A stretch of 64,000 bases of DNA from Yersinia aleksiciae. Lineage in GTDB: Bacteria > Pseudomonadota > Gammaproteobacteria > Enterobacterales > Enterobacteriaceae. Below are positions 18,443 to 29,333 of the stretch, one piece after another. The stretch covers positions 3,760,073-3,824,072 of the forward strand of contig NZ_CP011975.1 in assembly GCF_001047675.1 (NCBI RefSeq). Direction: 5' to 3'. Positions within the stretch are counted from its first letter, which is position 1; each line of letters begins with the position of its first letter. Both the position numbers and the translations under genes were made by a program. A model generated the notes under the pieces. That model was not told the DNA's origin, made no database searches, and worked only from the letters and a program-made list of their open reading frames with translations.

Positions 18443-18464
18443 CGGCTATGACTGTAATGGTTGG

Positions 18465-18505
18465 GTGCTAACCGGAATTCTATGATGATAAATTTCGGTC
18501 AGCAC
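18465..18505. terminator. Hairpin between the converging EamA and cvrA genes
   Basis: A long imperfect stem (GTGCT-ACCG-AATT arms, about 15 pairs with one mismatch and one wobble) sits in the 87-base convergent gap. It lacks a T-run on either side, so it may be a processing or roadblock structure rather than a strong terminator. Confidence 0.4.
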
Positions 18506-18529
18506 AGCCACCATCCATTGCAAGAGTAA

Positions 18530-20257
18530 TCAGGCTTTATCGGTAACGATTTTCACCCCAACTCGCACGACACGGTCAGATTCCATTTCGGCAATGGTCC
18601 AGGTCAGGCCATCCCACTCAATCTGATCGCCGATAACCGGCTCGCCACCAAACAGATATAAGACAAATTGACCCAGCGTCTGTTGCTTGTCGATGCCTGG
18701 TTCCAGATTGAGGCCATAGATCTGCGATATATCGTCGAGTTTTGCATCGGCGTCCAGAATAAAATCACCAAAGAAACGCTCGTCCAACTGGATGCTCGGG
18801 GACTGACTAAAGAGTTTCCCCAATGCGGGCAAGTGATGTTCCTGACCAATGACACACAGAATATCCCCCTCTTTCAGGCGGGTACTGCCGGTGGGGTGCA
18901 ATAGATCCTTGCCGCGGAATAGGGCGGCAATACGTGTTCCATGGGGCATCTCTAAATCGCGCAAGGCGGCACCGATACACCATTTGTCGCAACTGAGTTG
19001 GTAAATAAACTGTTCCCACTGATTATTCTTATCAATATCTAAGCCAATACGCGCCACCGGTGCCAGTGCGGGTGGCACCACCAGCTTCGTCTTGCGGGCG
19101 GCAAATGAGAGACTGGTACCTTGCAGAAGTAGTGATACCAGCACCACGAAAAAGGCGACATTAAAGAATAAATTCGCATTGGGGATGCCCGCCATCATTG
19201 GGAATACTGCCAGAATAACCGGTACCGCACCGCGTAAACCCACCCATGAAATAAAAATCCGCTCACGCAGATTAAAACTCGGGAAGGGCAGCAAGCCGAT
19301 GAACACCGAGAGCGGGCGGGCGAACAGAATCATCCACAATGAGAGGATCAAGGCCGGAATGGCAATCGGCAACAGCTCACTCGGGTTAAGCAGCAGTCCC
19401 AAGACCAGAAACATGCCAATCTGGCTGAGCCATGCTAGCCCATCGAAGGTTTGCAATATGCCAGCGCGGTTGCGGATGGGGCGGTTACCGAGCAATAGGC
19501 CGCAGAGATAGACCGCTAAGATACCGCTGCCGTTCATCGCGGTAGCGAGTGAGAAGACTAAAATCCCGCCGCTGACAGCCAGTAATGGATAGAGACCGTT
19601 CGCCAGCTCAATGCGGTTGATCAGCAGCAGCAGTAACCCGCCGCCTCCCAGCCCGATCATAATTCCCAGACCAAACTGCTGAATCAAGTGCACCAAGAAC
19701 ATCCAGCTCAGGCTGCTTTCGCCAGCTGAAATCATGGCAATCAAGGTCACGGTCAAAAATACGGCCATCGGGTCATTGCTGCCGGATTCAATCTCCAGCG
19801 TGGCGCTGACGCGCTCGTTCAGCCCTTTGCCGCCTAACAGTGAGAAAACCGCCGCAGCATCCGTCGAACCGATAATTGCGCCGATTAATAGACCTTGAAT
19901 AAGATCTAAATCAAACAGCCAGGCGGCCGCCAAACCTGTCAGCCCTGCGGTAATCAGCACGCCGACGGTTGCCAAGGAGAGGGCAGGCCAGAGGGCAACA
20001 CGGAAGGATGATGCTCGGGTGCGCATACCGCCATCCAGCAGGATTACCGCTAATGCCAGGTTACTGACCAGATAAGCGACGGGGTAGTTATCGAAAGCAA
20101 TTCCACCAATCCCATCGGCCCCTGCCAACATCCCGATAGCTAAAAAGATCACCAGAATGGGGATACCTAACCGGGATGAGAATGAGCTGAGTAAAATACT
20201 GGCTCCCACCAGCACTGCGCCGATCAAAAAGAGGCTATTAATAGTGATGGCGTCCAA
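18530..20257 (-). CDS. cvrA: CPA1-type K+(Na+)/H+ antiporter CvrA (NhaP2)
   Basis: A 575-residue inner-membrane cation/proton antiporter involved in volume or potassium homeostasis. It has about thirteen helices with the conserved [16 protein letters not shown] and the ESGSNDPMA motif (catalytic ND pair near residue 157). A cytoplasmic TrkA-C-like domain ([12 protein letters not shown]) and a CorC/HlyC-type C-terminal domain follow. It matches E. coli CvrA/YcgO from the first residues. The start is a TTG at 20257 preceded by AGGAG about 10 bases upstream. Confidence 0.92.
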   Translation of the reverse strand: MDAITINSLFLIGAVLVGASILLSSFSSRLGIPILVIFLAIGMLAGADGIGGIAFDNYPVAYLVSNLALAVILLDGGMRTRASSFRVALWPALSLATVGVLITAGLTGLAAAWLFDLDLIQGLLIGAIIGSTDAAAVFSLLGGKGLNERVSATLEIESGSNDPMAVFLTVTLIAMISAGESSLSWMFLVHLIQQFGLGIMIGLGGGGLLLLLINRIELANGLYPLLAVSGGILVFSLATAMNGSGILAVYLCGLLLGNRPIRNRAGILQTFDGLAWLSQIGMFLVLGLLLNPSELLPIAIPALILSLWMILFARPLSVFIGLLPFPSFNLRERIFISWVGLRGAVPVILAVFPMMAGIPNANLFFNVAFFVVLVSLLLQGTSLSFAARKTKLVVPPALAPVARIGLDIDKNNQWEQFIYQLSCDKWCIGAALRDLEMPHGTRIAALFRGKDLLHPTGSTRLKEGDILCVIGQEHHLPALGKLFSQSPSIQLDERFFGDFILDADAKLDDISQIYGLNLEPGIDKQQTLGQFVLYLFGGEPVIGDQIEWDGLTWTIAEMESDRVVRVGVKIVTDKA

Positions 20258-20423
20258 TGTGGGAGTTCTCCTGATGTAATACGCAAACGAATGGATGGCG
20301 AGCGAATGTTAATGAAAGATTATTATACACAAATTTTTCGGCTGCGATGGGAAGATATGACCCAATTCAATGTGTTAAATCAGGATATTTAGCTGTTGTA
20401 TATGGGGGGAAGCACGGGCAGAT

Positions 20424-20464
20424 CGCTCACCTTTAATCGCCCGACGGGGAATCAAGGGTGAGCG
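20424..20464. repeat. Long imperfect palindrome downstream of the small unknown gene
   Basis: Arms of 20 bases starting CGCTCACC and ending GGTGAGCG pair at about 17 of 20 positions around a single-base centre. It lies 12 bases beyond the stop of the 81-residue gene. It has no T-run, so it could end or stabilise that transcript or be a protein-binding site. Confidence 0.5.
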
Positions 20465-20476
20465 TTGGATGATAAA

Positions 20477-20722
20477 CTAGTCGCGTTTAAGTGTTGCCAG
20501 TACCCTTTTTAGCGCCTCAGTTGTCAGCGTTTTTTCCGGTTCAGGCAAGCTATCAACAGACAATTGTGAAAGCTCATTGACTAAAACACTGCGATCTTTC
20601 CCCGTGATGGCGCTGTCCAGTGCGCCGCTAAGACGACTCACTAGGGCTAACAGGGTTGCGAACTCGGCGATCGCAGGTGTATCCGACGTGGGATTATTCT
20701 CAATAGATTTTTGCTTATTCAT
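20477..20722 (-). CDS. Small hypothetical protein, 81 residues
   Basis: I do not recognise this protein. It begins MNKQKSIENN and is predicted soluble and mostly helical (ATLLALVSRLSGALDSAI, then LTTEALKRVLATLKRD). It has no signal peptide, cysteines or metal motif. The ATG at 20722 has AGAGGA 6 bases upstream, a good ribosome-binding site, which supports real translation; a longer frame to 20818 lacks one. Stands alone between opgC and cvrA, with a strong palindrome after its stop. Confidence 0.6.
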   Translation of the reverse strand: MNKQKSIENNPTSDTPAIAEFATLLALVSRLSGALDSAITGKDRSVLVNELSQLSVDSLPEPEKTLTTEALKRVLATLKRD

Positions 20723-20932
20723 CACAATTCCTCTTTTTGTTGTCACTGCAAGTGAAACAAATCCTGATAAGGAATCTACAGGATACTTGCTCTGAAAGCA
20801 GAGCGCACAGTGAGGCATTAGCCATCCCGCATCTAAATGATGGTTGATCAGTGTAGCGGGTTTATCACATAAGCGGTATTCGGATATTAATATCGCTTAG
20901 CAATAACATTATTCGTTTGAATAATAATTTGA

Positions 20933-22072
20933 TTACACCTTTTGCTGCGGTTTTCTGCCAGAAAACAAGAATTTAAGCAAAGGAATGCGGCGATGAACCT
21001 CGTACAGTGAAAATGAAACCAGGCAAACAAACAGCATACCTACGATAAATCCGAATCCGTTATTACTAATTTGTGGCGTAATAAAGGCGCCATAAATCAA
21101 GGTCAATGGATGGTGCACCAGATAAATGAAGAGTGAAGCGTTCACCAGATAGGTGATACGAGGGGAGGGGTAGTTTAATAATTTATACCCGAGGGAAAAG
21201 ACCAGATTCGTCATGGTCACTCCCATTAATGCTTTGATAATCAGGTCCAATTCAAAGGCAAAAAATTCAGCACTATTAGTATGTTGATTCACATAGTAAG
21301 CCGCGAATAGCAGTATTGAGGCGAATAACGCACCGGGTGAAAACGTAAGAAATACCTGTTTGAGTGGCGGGTAGATAAAGCTGTAGGCACCAAGAAGGAA
21401 GAAGGGAAGATAAAACAGCGTCTCCATAACGGTGAAATTGAAGATGCTATTAAAGAGCATTTCAGGGTTAAGAGAAAATATTATTCTGCGTATTACAGAA
21501 TAAATTAATACAAACAGAAATACATATAGTGAGACTTTTCCTATGTTATTCATTCCCTTTATCAATGCCGGAACTCTTTGTAGGTTGTGCTTTATTCTTT
21601 TAAACAGATAAAAACAGATGCCCGTCAGTAATGCGAGTGTTAACAAAAACCATAAGTGCGAAACGAGTTCCCAAATAGCAATGTTTATTTTTTGATAAAT
21701 TGTAAATTAATTCCAATCTTGTAATTTGTTGGTGTAATTCTTGAGAAGAAAAAATTGTGGCAGCGTAATTAGCGGGATGGCCGCTAGTAAAGGAATCACC
21801 ACGCGCTCCAGACGGACCTGTAGCCAGCGCTGGCGCTCATAGCGCTGATATAACATGAATGAAAAATAGCCGGAAATAACAAAAAATACCTGCATGCGAA
21901 AGGCGTGAATGAAGTCATTCAACAAAGTAAATACCAGTGAGGGATGGCTGCTGTTTACCGCCCAATGATGACTGGAGTATATAAGAGAAAGATGAAAAGG
22001 AATGCCGAGCAACATCAAATAGGCGCGAATGGCGTCTAGAAAGTACTCCCGCTGGTTAGTGTTTTTTTTCAT
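20933..22072 (-). pseudogene. opgC: Glucan succinyltransferase opgC (mdoC) interrupted by one in-frame TAA
   Basis: OpgC is an acyltransferase-3 family membrane protein that adds succinyl groups to osmoregulated periplasmic glucans. The first part (22072 to 21710) begins [20 protein letters not shown] and matches the OpgC N-terminus. After KLQDWN comes TAA at 21707-21709, and the same frame continues with FTIYQKINIAIWELVSHLWF to the normal C-terminus (IPLLKFLFSGRKPQQ). Read through, the protein would be 379 codons plus the stop, against 385 residues in E. coli, with no gap or shift. Divergent from opgGH as in E. coli. It could be a real nonsense mutation, a sequencing error or, less likely, a readthrough site. 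Confidence 0.88.
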
Positions 22073-22370
22073 ACTTATTCGCAAGTTGTTATCGAAAATA
22101 GAATAAGGTATCGATTTTTGACCAGCGTATTTTTTATAGTAAGCATATCGCTGATAACTCTATACGTTATTAATGGATCAGTACGGCGAGAAACACTACT
22201 ATAAGGGTTAATAATTTTCCATCGCGTATTTTAGCATGGCTCGTGGCTTAGCCACTGGTTTGCACAATAAGCTGGCAGCATAACTCCGGACATCAAGTTT
22301 ACCTGAGCTTATCTGCTTGGCCTGTTGGATGAATCGTCAATAATTTGGCTGTTATGGTTTAGGGGGAGAT

Positions 22371-23957
22371 GTGCGAGTTAATATTTTTTCAAACGTTAAT
22401 AAAATGTCGAAAGGGTCATGGTCGAACCGCGCCGGATGGGTGGGGGTCACTCTCTTGCTGTCATTATTGACGTCTCAGGCGATGGCCTTTTCGCTCGATG
22501 ATGTGGCTAAACAGGCGCAGACCCTGGCGGGTAAAAGCTTCGAAGCACCGAAAAGCAACCTTCCATCGCAATTTCGCGAAATGAAATTTGCCGACTATCA
22601 GCAGATTCAGTTTAACCACGATAAGTCCTATTGGACCAAACTGAATACGCCATTCAAATTAGAGTTTTATCATCAGGGCATGTACTTCGACACGCCGGTG
22701 CAGATTAATGAAGTCACCGCGACCAGTGTTAAACCTATCAAATACAGCCCCGACTATTTCAATTTTGGAACAGTAAAGCACGATCCTGATTCCGTCAAAA
22801 ATCTGGGCTTTGCCGGTTTCAAAGTGCTCTATCCGATTAATAGAGCGGATAAAAAAGATGAAATCGTCAGTATGCTCGGTGCCAGCTATTTTCGCGTGAT
22901 TGGTAAAGGTCAGGTTTATGGTCTTTCTGCTCGCGGGTTGGCGATTGATACGGCCTTGGCTTCCGGTGAGGAGTTCCCGCGTTTTCGTGAGTTCTGGATT
23001 GAGCGACCAAAACCCAATGATAAGCATCTGGTGATCTATGCGTTGCTGGACTCCCCACGTGCCACCGGCGCTTATAAGTTTGTTATCTATCCGGGCCGCG
23101 ATACCACCATTGATGTGCAGGCCAAAGTCTTCCTGCGCGATAAAGTGGAGAAACTGGGTATTGCACCATTAACTAGCATGTTCCTGTTTGGCCCAAGCCA
23201 ACCGTCGGCGGTGCTGAACTATCGTCCGGCATTGCATGATTCCAATGGTCTTTCTATTCATGCCGGTAATGGTGAATGGATTTGGCGACCACTGAATAAC
23301 CCTAAACATCTGTCGGTTAGCACCTATACGGTTGAAAATCCAAAAGGGTTTGGTCTGCTGCAACGTGGCCGCGAATTCTCGCAATATGAGGATTTAGATG
23401 ACCGTTACGATCTGCGTCCAAGTGCTTGGGTTGAACCTCGTGGCGATTGGGGTAAAGGCAAAGTCGAGCTGGTGGAGATCCCTACAGCCGATGAAACCAA
23501 CGATAACATCGTGGCGTTCTGGACCCCAGACGTGCTGCCAGATGCGAAGAAATCACTCGATCTGAACTATCGTCTGCACTTCACCCGTGATGAAGAGAAA
23601 TTACATTCAGCTGATGTGGGCTACGTCAAACAGACCCTGCGCTCAACCGGTGATGTGAAACAGTCGAACTTGATTCGTCAACCGGACGGCAGTGTGGCTT
23701 TCTTGGTCGATTTTGTCGGTCCATCGCTGAAAGCACTGGATGAGAAAACTCCGTTGGCGTCGCAAGTCAGTATTGATGATAACGGTGAACTGATCGAAAA
23801 CAGTGTGCGCTATAACCCGGTGACCAAGGGCTGGCGTTTGACACTGCGGCTGAAAGTTAAGGACGCTAAAAAGCCCATAGAGATGCGCGCAGCGCTGGTT
23901 AATGGTGATAAAACTTTGACTGAAACCTGGAGCTATCAGCTACCTGCCAATGAATAA
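22371..23957 (+). CDS. opgG: Periplasmic glucans biosynthesis protein OpgG
   Basis: A 528-residue periplasmic protein needed to build and branch osmoregulated periplasmic glucans. It has a signal peptide ([14 protein letters not shown], cleavage near residue 39), then [19 protein letters not shown] and FNHDKSYW, nearly the same as E. coli OpgG through to the final WSYQLPANE. The preferred start is GTG at 22371, 6 bases after AGGGGG; ATG 22404 is an alternative. Its end overlaps opgH by 8 bases. The 298-base divergent gap upstream must hold the osmoregulated promoter; no specific site was recognised. Confidence 0.95.
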   Translation: MRVNIFSNVNKMSKGSWSNRAGWVGVTLLLSLLTSQAMAFSLDDVAKQAQTLAGKSFEAPKSNLPSQFREMKFADYQQIQFNHDKSYWTKLNTPFKLEFYHQGMYFDTPVQINEVTATSVKPIKYSPDYFNFGTVKHDPDSVKNLGFAGFKVLYPINRADKKDEIVSMLGASYFRVIGKGQVYGLSARGLAIDTALASGEEFPRFREFWIERPKPNDKHLVIYALLDSPRATGAYKFVIYPGRDTTIDVQAKVFLRDKVEKLGIAPLTSMFLFGPSQPSAVLNYRPALHDSNGLSIHAGNGEWIWRPLNNPKHLSVSTYTVENPKGFGLLQRGREFSQYEDLDDRYDLRPSAWVEPRGDWGKGKVELVEIPTADETNDNIVAFWTPDVLPDAKKSLDLNYRLHFTRDEEKLHSADVGYVKQTLRSTGDVKQSNLIRQPDGSVAFLVDFVGPSLKALDEKTPLASQVSIDDNGELIENSVRYNPVTKGWRLTLRLKVKDAKKPIEMRAALVNGDKTLTETWSYQLPANE

Positions 23958-26532
23958 GTCAACTCAATCCCCTGTTCAGGATTACATTGCGGAGTTGCCC
24001 CTGACTGCACAGCAGCAAGGGGTACTGCGCGCTGCTCTCCCTGAAGATATGCTACCCGATAGTCCCCCTGATGCCATGTTGCGTTTGCATCAGCAATTGG
24101 CGGCCAACAGGGTTGAAAGCACTGCTTTCAGTGCAGAGGACAGTGCATTGGCATCAGTCAATGCCCGTCTGCAAGCCGCATGGCCGGACGCCGTTAATGG
24201 CGATAACGTGCTGGGACAAGACAGCGAAGGGCGCACGGTGATTCATGCCACGCCGCCCATCAAGCGTACCAGCATGGCGCCGCAAGCCTGGCGGACTAAT
24301 CCGGTCGGGCGCTTTTGGGATTCACTGCTGGGTCGCAATCCTGTTTCCCGTGCCGAGACACATGAACAGGCTGCCGCTGAGAAAAAATGGCGTAGCGTTG
24401 GTTCTCTGCGCCGCTACATATTGCTGATATTGATTGTGCTGCAAACTGCCATTGCTACCAGTTATATGAAGACTATCCTGCCTTATCAGGGCTGGGCACT
24501 ACTCGATCCTTTCGAGATTTGGCAGCAGAACTGGCAGGTTTCAGTGATGCAATTGCTGCCCTATTTACTGCAAACCGGCATCCTGATCCTGTTCGCCATT
24601 CTGTTCTGCTGGGTGTCGGCGGGTTTCTGGACTGCACTGATGGGCTTCCTGCAACTGCTGATTGGCAAAGACAAATACAGCATTTCGTCCACGATTAAAG
24701 GGGATGAGGCACTCAATCCGGCTCATCGGACAGCGCTGATTATGCCGATTTGTAATGAGGACGTGGAGCGGGTGTTTGCCGGTTTGCGTGCCACTTACGA
24801 GTCTGTCGCGGCGACGGGTCAACTCGAGCACTTCGATATCTATGTGCTGAGTGACAGCTATGATCCCGATATTTGTGTCGCGGAGCAGAAAGCCTGGCTG
24901 GAGCTGTGTCGTGATGTTGAGGGCCATGGCCGCATCTTCTATCGTCGCCGTCGCCGTCGGGTGAAGCGCAAAAGCGGTAATATTGATGATTTTTGCCGTC
25001 GTTGGGGCAGCCAGTACAGCTACATGGTGATTCTGGATGCCGATAGCGTGATGAGCGGCGAGTGTTTGACGGGACTGGTGCGGCTGATGGAAGCCAATCC
25101 GAATGCCGGGATCATTCAGTCTGCGCCGAAAGCGTCTGGGATGGATACACTCTACGCCCGCATTCAGCAGTTTGCGACGCGGGTTTATGGCCCCCTGTTC
25201 ACCGCCGGTTTGCACTACTGGCAGTTGGGTGAATCCCACTACTGGGGCCATAACGCCATCATCAGGGTGAAACCTTTTATTGAGCACTGTGCTTTGGCGC
25301 CGCTGCCGGGAGAGGGCTCTTTCGCCGGTTCCATCCTGTCACATGACTTTGTGGAAGCCGCTTTAATGCGCCGCGCCGGATGGGGAGTGTGGATTGCTTA
25401 TGACCTGCCGGGCAGCTATGAAGAGTTGCCACCTAACTTGCTGGATGAGTTAAAACGTGACCGCCGTTGGTGTCACGGTAACCTGATGAACTTCCGCCTG
25501 TTCTTGGTAAAAGGCATGCATCCGGTTCATCGTGCGGTGTTCCTTACTGGCGTGATGTCCTATCTCTCTGCACCACTCTGGTTTATGTTTTTGGTGTTGT
25601 GTACCGCGTTACAAGCGGTGCATACCCTGATGGAACCGCAATACTTCCTGCAACCGCGTCAGCTGTTCCCGGTCTGGCCACAGTGGCGACCAGAGTTAGC
25701 CATTGGGCTGTTCTCCACCACCTTGGTCTTGCTGTTCTTGCCGAAATTACTCAGCATCATTTTGATCTGGGCCAAAGGCGCGAAAGAGTACGGCGGGGCG
25801 ATTCGACTGTTGCTGTCCATGCTGTCGGAAATGTTGTTCTCGGTATTACTGGCACCAGTGCGGATGCTATTCCATACCGTATTTGTGGTTAGCGCCTTCC
25901 TCGGTTGGTCGGTGCAATGGAATTCGCCGCAGCGTGATGATGATGCCACGCCCTGGAGTGAAGCCATGGTGCGCCACGGCCCACAACTGCTGCTGGGCTT
26001 AGTCTGGGCTGGCGGTGTCGCTTGGCTGGATCTGCGCTTCCTGTGGTGGTTATCGCCAATTGTCTTCTCGCTGATTCTTTCTCCAGTGGTCTCGGTGCTC
26101 TCCAGCCGTCGTACACTGGGGCTGGCCAGTAAGCGCGCCAAGTTGTTCTTGATCCCGGAAGAGTACAATCCGCCGAAGGAGCTACTGGCGACGGAAACCT
26201 ATCTGAAGCTGAACCATCAGCGGGCGCTGAGTCATGGCTTCTTGCATGCGGTGATGAATCCATCCTATAACGCCCTCGCCAGTGCCATGGCAACTGCCCG
26301 TCATCACACCCGTGCGATTATCGAGCAAGTTCGCGCCGAACGAGTCGCATCGGCGCTGGAAGCCGGACCGGATAAATTGGCTAAATCTCAGCGGTTAGAG
26401 TTGCTCAGTGACCCAGTATTGATCTCACGTCTGCACCAGCAAGTGTGGCAGCAGCCGGAGCAGTATCAAGTCTGGAGCGGTTATTATCGCCAACTGGCGC
26501 ATAATAGAGAGGCGATCCCTACCGCGAAGTAA
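23950..26532 (+). CDS. opgH: Glucans biosynthesis glucosyltransferase OpgH
   Basis: An 860-residue inner-membrane family 2 glycosyltransferase that makes the linear beta-glucan backbone and links nutrient state to cell size in enterics. The catalytic loop shows [12 protein letters not shown] (D-x-D), a later [14 protein letters not shown] and the RDRRWCHGN (QxxRW-like) motif. Several transmembrane segments flank it, and a long N-terminal cytosolic tail begins [18 protein letters not shown]. Translationally overlapped with opgG. Confidence 0.95.
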   Translation: MNKSTQSPVQDYIAELPLTAQQQGVLRAALPEDMLPDSPPDAMLRLHQQLAANRVESTAFSAEDSALASVNARLQAAWPDAVNGDNVLGQDSEGRTVIHATPPIKRTSMAPQAWRTNPVGRFWDSLLGRNPVSRAETHEQAAAEKKWRSVGSLRRYILLILIVLQTAIATSYMKTILPYQGWALLDPFEIWQQNWQVSVMQLLPYLLQTGILILFAILFCWVSAGFWTALMGFLQLLIGKDKYSISSTIKGDEALNPAHRTALIMPICNEDVERVFAGLRATYESVAATGQLEHFDIYVLSDSYDPDICVAEQKAWLELCRDVEGHGRIFYRRRRRRVKRKSGNIDDFCRRWGSQYSYMVILDADSVMSGECLTGLVRLMEANPNAGIIQSAPKASGMDTLYARIQQFATRVYGPLFTAGLHYWQLGESHYWGHNAIIRVKPFIEHCALAPLPGEGSFAGSILSHDFVEAALMRRAGWGVWIAYDLPGSYEELPPNLLDELKRDRRWCHGNLMNFRLFLVKGMHPVHRAVFLTGVMSYLSAPLWFMFLVLCTALQAVHTLMEPQYFLQPRQLFPVWPQWRPELAIGLFSTTLVLLFLPKLLSIILIWAKGAKEYGGAIRLLLSMLSEMLFSVLLAPVRMLFHTVFVVSAFLGWSVQWNSPQRDDDATPWSEAMVRHGPQLLLGLVWAGGVAWLDLRFLWWLSPIVFSLILSPVVSVLSSRRTLGLASKRAKLFLIPEEYNPPKELLATETYLKLNHQRALSHGFLHAVMNPSYNALASAMATARHHTRAIIEQVRAERVASALEAGPDKLAKSQRLELLSDPVLISRLHQQVWQQPEQYQVWSGYYRQLAHNREAIPTAK

Positions 26533-26560
26533 CGGCAACTGAGCGATTGTCATCTGGACA

Positions 26561-26596
26561 AAAAGCGGGCATACATGTGTATTGCCCGCTTTTTTC
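26561..26596 (+). terminator. Rho-independent terminator after opgH
   Basis: AAAAGCGGGC and GCCCGCTTTT form a 10-pair stem followed by a run of T. It lies 28 bases after the opgH stop and separates the opgGH transcript from yceK. Confidence 0.85.
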
Positions 26597-26619
26597 TGTG
26601 AATCTAAAAGAGTGACCGC

Positions 26620-26889
26620 GTGAATCTCATCGTTAAACTGATACAACGCACGAATATCGTCATCCGCGCCCTCGTGCTGGGGATGGGGATTGTCCTGCTG
26701 TCCGGTTGTGGCAGCATCATTAGCCGCACTGTGCCGGGGCAGGGCCATGGGCACCAATACTATCCCGGTGTGCAGTGGGATATGAGGGATGGGATGTGGA
26801 AATACATCACGGTAATTGACGTGCCGCTGTCAATGATTGTGGATACCTTTATGCTGCCAATCGATGCCCAGCATGGGCCGTATGAATAA
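26620..26889 (+). CDS. yceK: YceK-family lipoprotein
   Basis: An 89-residue lipoprotein of the YceK/YidQ family, unknown function. A signal peptide ends in the lipobox LLSGC (cysteine about residue 30), then GSIISRTVPGQGHG, DMRDGMWKYITVIDVP and the terminal LPIDAQHGPYE match E. coli YceK. The start is a GTG at 26620. Conserved position behind opgH. Confidence 0.88.
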   Translation: MNLIVKLIQRTNIVIRALVLGMGIVLLSGCGSIISRTVPGQGHGHQYYPGVQWDMRDGMWKYITVIDVPLSMIVDTFMLPIDAQHGPYE

Positions 26890-26891
26890 TG

Positions 26892-26927
26892 TTAGGTGCC
26901 AATGCTTAGGTGCCAATGCTTAGGTGA
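26892..26927 (+). repeat. 14-base direct repeat, 2.5 copies, before the VOC gene
   Basis: TTAGGTGCCAATGC occurs twice in tandem (26892-26905, 26906-26919) and is followed by TTAGGTGA (26920-26927). Each copy carries AGGTG, and the last copy provides the Shine-Dalgarno sequence of the following gene. Confidence 0.8.
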
Positions 26928-26934
26928 TAAAAAG

Positions 26935-27375
26935 ATGTCAGATGAATCAATCAAATCGTCCGAGACTCATTCACCGGTATTGCCGTTAACCGCGGTGATG
27001 CGGGTCGCCAGACCCACCGATCATCTTGATACCATCAGCGAGATGTATTGTCGTGGTTTGGGATTCACTGAACTGGGCCGTTTTGCTGACCATCAGGGAT
27101 TTGATGGTGTGATCCTTGGTCATCCTTACCACGCTTATCATTTAGAGTTTACGTATCACCGTGGTATCCAGGTAGGGCGAGCACCGACGCAAGATAACTT
27201 GCTGGTATTTTATTTGCCGGATGAAGCGCAGTGGGGTCGTCAGTGTCAGCAAATGCTGGCGGCAGGTTTTCTCGTGGTCGCGTCTTATAACCCTTATTGG
27301 GATATTAGCGGTAAAACCTTCGAAGATACCGATGGTTATCGGGTGGTATTGCAGCAACGGCCATGGTCGCTTTAA
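26935..27375 (+). CDS. VOC-fold (glyoxalase/dioxygenase superfamily) protein
   Basis: A 146-residue protein with the vicinal oxygen chelate fold pattern: VMRVARPTDHLDTISEMYCRGLGF, then HLEFTYHR and a C-terminal FEDTDGYRVVLQQ. YycE-like members are of unknown substrate. The ATG at 26935 has AGGTGA upstream; an ATG at 26896 would put coding sequence through the 14-base repeats. Followed by a strong terminator. Confidence 0.8.
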   Translation: MSDESIKSSETHSPVLPLTAVMRVARPTDHLDTISEMYCRGLGFTELGRFADHQGFDGVILGHPYHAYHLEFTYHRGIQVGRAPTQDNLLVFYLPDEAQWGRQCQQMLAAGFLVVASYNPYWDISGKTFEDTDGYRVVLQQRPWSL

Positions 27376-27477
27376 ACATTAATACGAAATACACACCCGC
27401 TGACGGGCAGTAGCCACACACCATCCCAGCGACAGTCTTTGCAGTAAATAATAACCACTTCAATGAGTTATATAAAT

Positions 27478-27520
27478 CCCCGTTCACTCAAAATAGCTTA
27501 AGTGAACGGGGTGGTTTTTT
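27478..27520 (+). terminator. Terminator after the VOC gene (convergent gap)
   Basis: CCCCGTTCACT and AGTGAACGGGG form an 11-pair stem with a 12-base loop, then TGG and six T. It also faces the end of the peptide transporter gene on the other strand, where it is less T-rich. Confidence 0.85.
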
Positions 27521-27550
27521 AGGGCAGATTTTCGGGTAGATCAATCATTA

Positions 27551-29086
27551 TCAGGCTGCTTGCTGCCCTTGGGTGTTATTCATCAAACGACGAATAGGCA
27601 CGATCAGCAAGATCAGCACGGCGGCACAAATCACCAAGGCGATTGAGCAGCGCGCAAATAGAGTAGGCAGCATATCAAGCTGATCAGCTTTAACATGACC
27701 GCCAATCAAGCCCGCCGCCAAATTACCCAGTGAACTGGCGCAGAACCACAATCCCATCACCTGACCGCGCATTCTGTCTGGTGCCAGTAATGTCATGGTC
27801 GCCAACCCAATAGGGCTGAGACACAACTCACCGAGGGTCAGTAGCAGAATACTCATCACCAGCCACAGCGGGGAAACACCTTCACCGCCACTGTTAAGCA
27901 CATGCTGTGCCGCATACATCATCACGGCGAAACCGGCGGCGGCACATAAAATTCCAATAACGAATTTAGTGATGCTGCTTGGCTGGATCTTCTTCTTCGC
28001 CAGTGCAGGCCATGCCCAACTGAATACCGGCGCTAAGATAATGATGAACAGGGCATTAATTGACTGGAACCACACCGTTGGGATCTCAAATCCCATAAAC
28101 ATACGGTTGGTATAGTCATTGGCAAACAGGTTAAATGAGGTCGGTTTTTGTTCGAATGCTGACCAGAAGAAGGCGGCTGAAACTAACAGAATAAAGCACA
28201 CCAGCAGGCGGGCGCGATCTTTACGGCTCAGCTTGGCAAAGGCGAACAGATAGACGAAATAGAGTGTCACCGAGGCGGCAATAATATAGGCCAGCAGACT
28301 GGCAACCAGCACCGGATGAATTGGAATAATCCCTTGTGAAATCATGGCGATGATTGCCACGACTAATACCATAATAGCCGCAACCCACTTGCCAACCCCT
28401 TGGCGCTTATTGGTGGGCCTATTCCAGCTGGAATCTAAACCGACTTCGGCGTCATAGCGTTTCATGGATGGGATGGCGAAGTAACGGAAAATCAGCAATG
28501 CCACCAGCATCCCGATCCCACCAATCCCAAAGCCCCAATGCCAGCCGTGAGTCTTAAGCAACCAGCCAGAAAGCAGCGGCGCAATAAACGACCCCATATT
28601 GATGCCCATGTAGAACAGTGAGAAACCGCCGTCGCGGCGAGCATCACCCGGCTTATACAGTGTCCCTACCATCACCGAAATACAGGTCTTGAACAGGCCA
28701 GTCCCGAGCACGATAAACACTAAACCGATAAAGAACAGGTCATTACCGAAGTAGGCGGATAGCGCAATCGACAGGTGACCCAGTGCAATCAGAATCGAAC
28801 CATACCAGACCGCCCGTTGCTGACCGAGCCAGTTATCTGCCAGCCAACCACCGGGCAGGGCGGCCAGATACATGCTACCGGCAAAGATCCCAACAATAGC
28901 CGAGGCTTGTTCACGAGGCAGTCCCATACCACCGTCAAAAACCGTGGCGGCCATAAACAAAATTAACAGTGGGCGAATGCCGTAGAACGAGAAACGCTCC
29001 CACATTTCGGAAAGAAACAGTCCGCTAAGCGGGTAAGGGTGGCCAAAGAACGTTCGGCCACCTTCAGATTTAACAGAGGTTTGCAT
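27551..29086 (-). CDS. POT-family proton-dependent di-/tripeptide transporter
   Basis: A 511-residue membrane transporter of the PTR2/POT family with about fourteen helices. It has the ExxER motif in EMWERFSFYG on helix 1 and the PTR2 signature FSLFYMGINMGSFIAPLLSGW. It imports short peptides with protons. Several POT paralogues exist in enterics, so I leave the symbol blank. Absent from this position in E. coli. Confidence 0.88.
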   Translation of the reverse strand: MQTSVKSEGGRTFFGHPYPLSGLFLSEMWERFSFYGIRPLLILFMAATVFDGGMGLPREQASAIVGIFAGSMYLAALPGGWLADNWLGQQRAVWYGSILIALGHLSIALSAYFGNDLFFIGLVFIVLGTGLFKTCISVMVGTLYKPGDARRDGGFSLFYMGINMGSFIAPLLSGWLLKTHGWHWGFGIGGIGMLVALLIFRYFAIPSMKRYDAEVGLDSSWNRPTNKRQGVGKWVAAIMVLVVAIIAMISQGIIPIHPVLVASLLAYIIAASVTLYFVYLFAFAKLSRKDRARLLVCFILLVSAAFFWSAFEQKPTSFNLFANDYTNRMFMGFEIPTVWFQSINALFIIILAPVFSWAWPALAKKKIQPSSITKFVIGILCAAAGFAVMMYAAQHVLNSGGEGVSPLWLVMSILLLTLGELCLSPIGLATMTLLAPDRMRGQVMGLWFCASSLGNLAAGLIGGHVKADQLDMLPTLFARCSIALVICAAVLILLIVPIRRLMNNTQGQQAA

Positions 29087-29263
29087 AAGGTCTTCCCATA
29101 GAATTTAACGCAGTAATAACGTCATTTTTTGTTTTCACTCTGGGTTATATCGTATTTTTAGATGAAAAGTCGACACTCATAACAATTATCAACCAGTTAA
29201 ATCCGAATATAATTATTTTTTCAGCTTTTTCCTGTGGGATCACAGCGATGGGATTTGATGCTG

Positions 29264-29299
29264 AAAAAATGCAGGGAAATAGGCGGTTTTATCCCTGCG
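29264..29299 (-). terminator. Terminator after mdtG
   Basis: On the minus strand GCAGGGA and TCCCTGC pair around a 14-base loop, followed by ATTTTTT. It lies about 35 bases beyond the mdtG stop. The gap 29087-29333 otherwise shows nothing recognisable. Confidence 0.75.
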
Positions 29300-29333
29300 C
29301 CTAGGCTGATGTTAAGTGGTCATCGCGCAATCT

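Noticed and set aside
20933-22072. Two separate acyltransferase genes
   Set aside because: The two pieces are in the same frame, separated only by one TAA, and align end to end with a single OpgC.
24565-25287. A 240-codon minus-strand frame inside opgH
   Set aside because: opgH is strongly conserved in the other direction through this whole stretch; the opposite frame is incidental.
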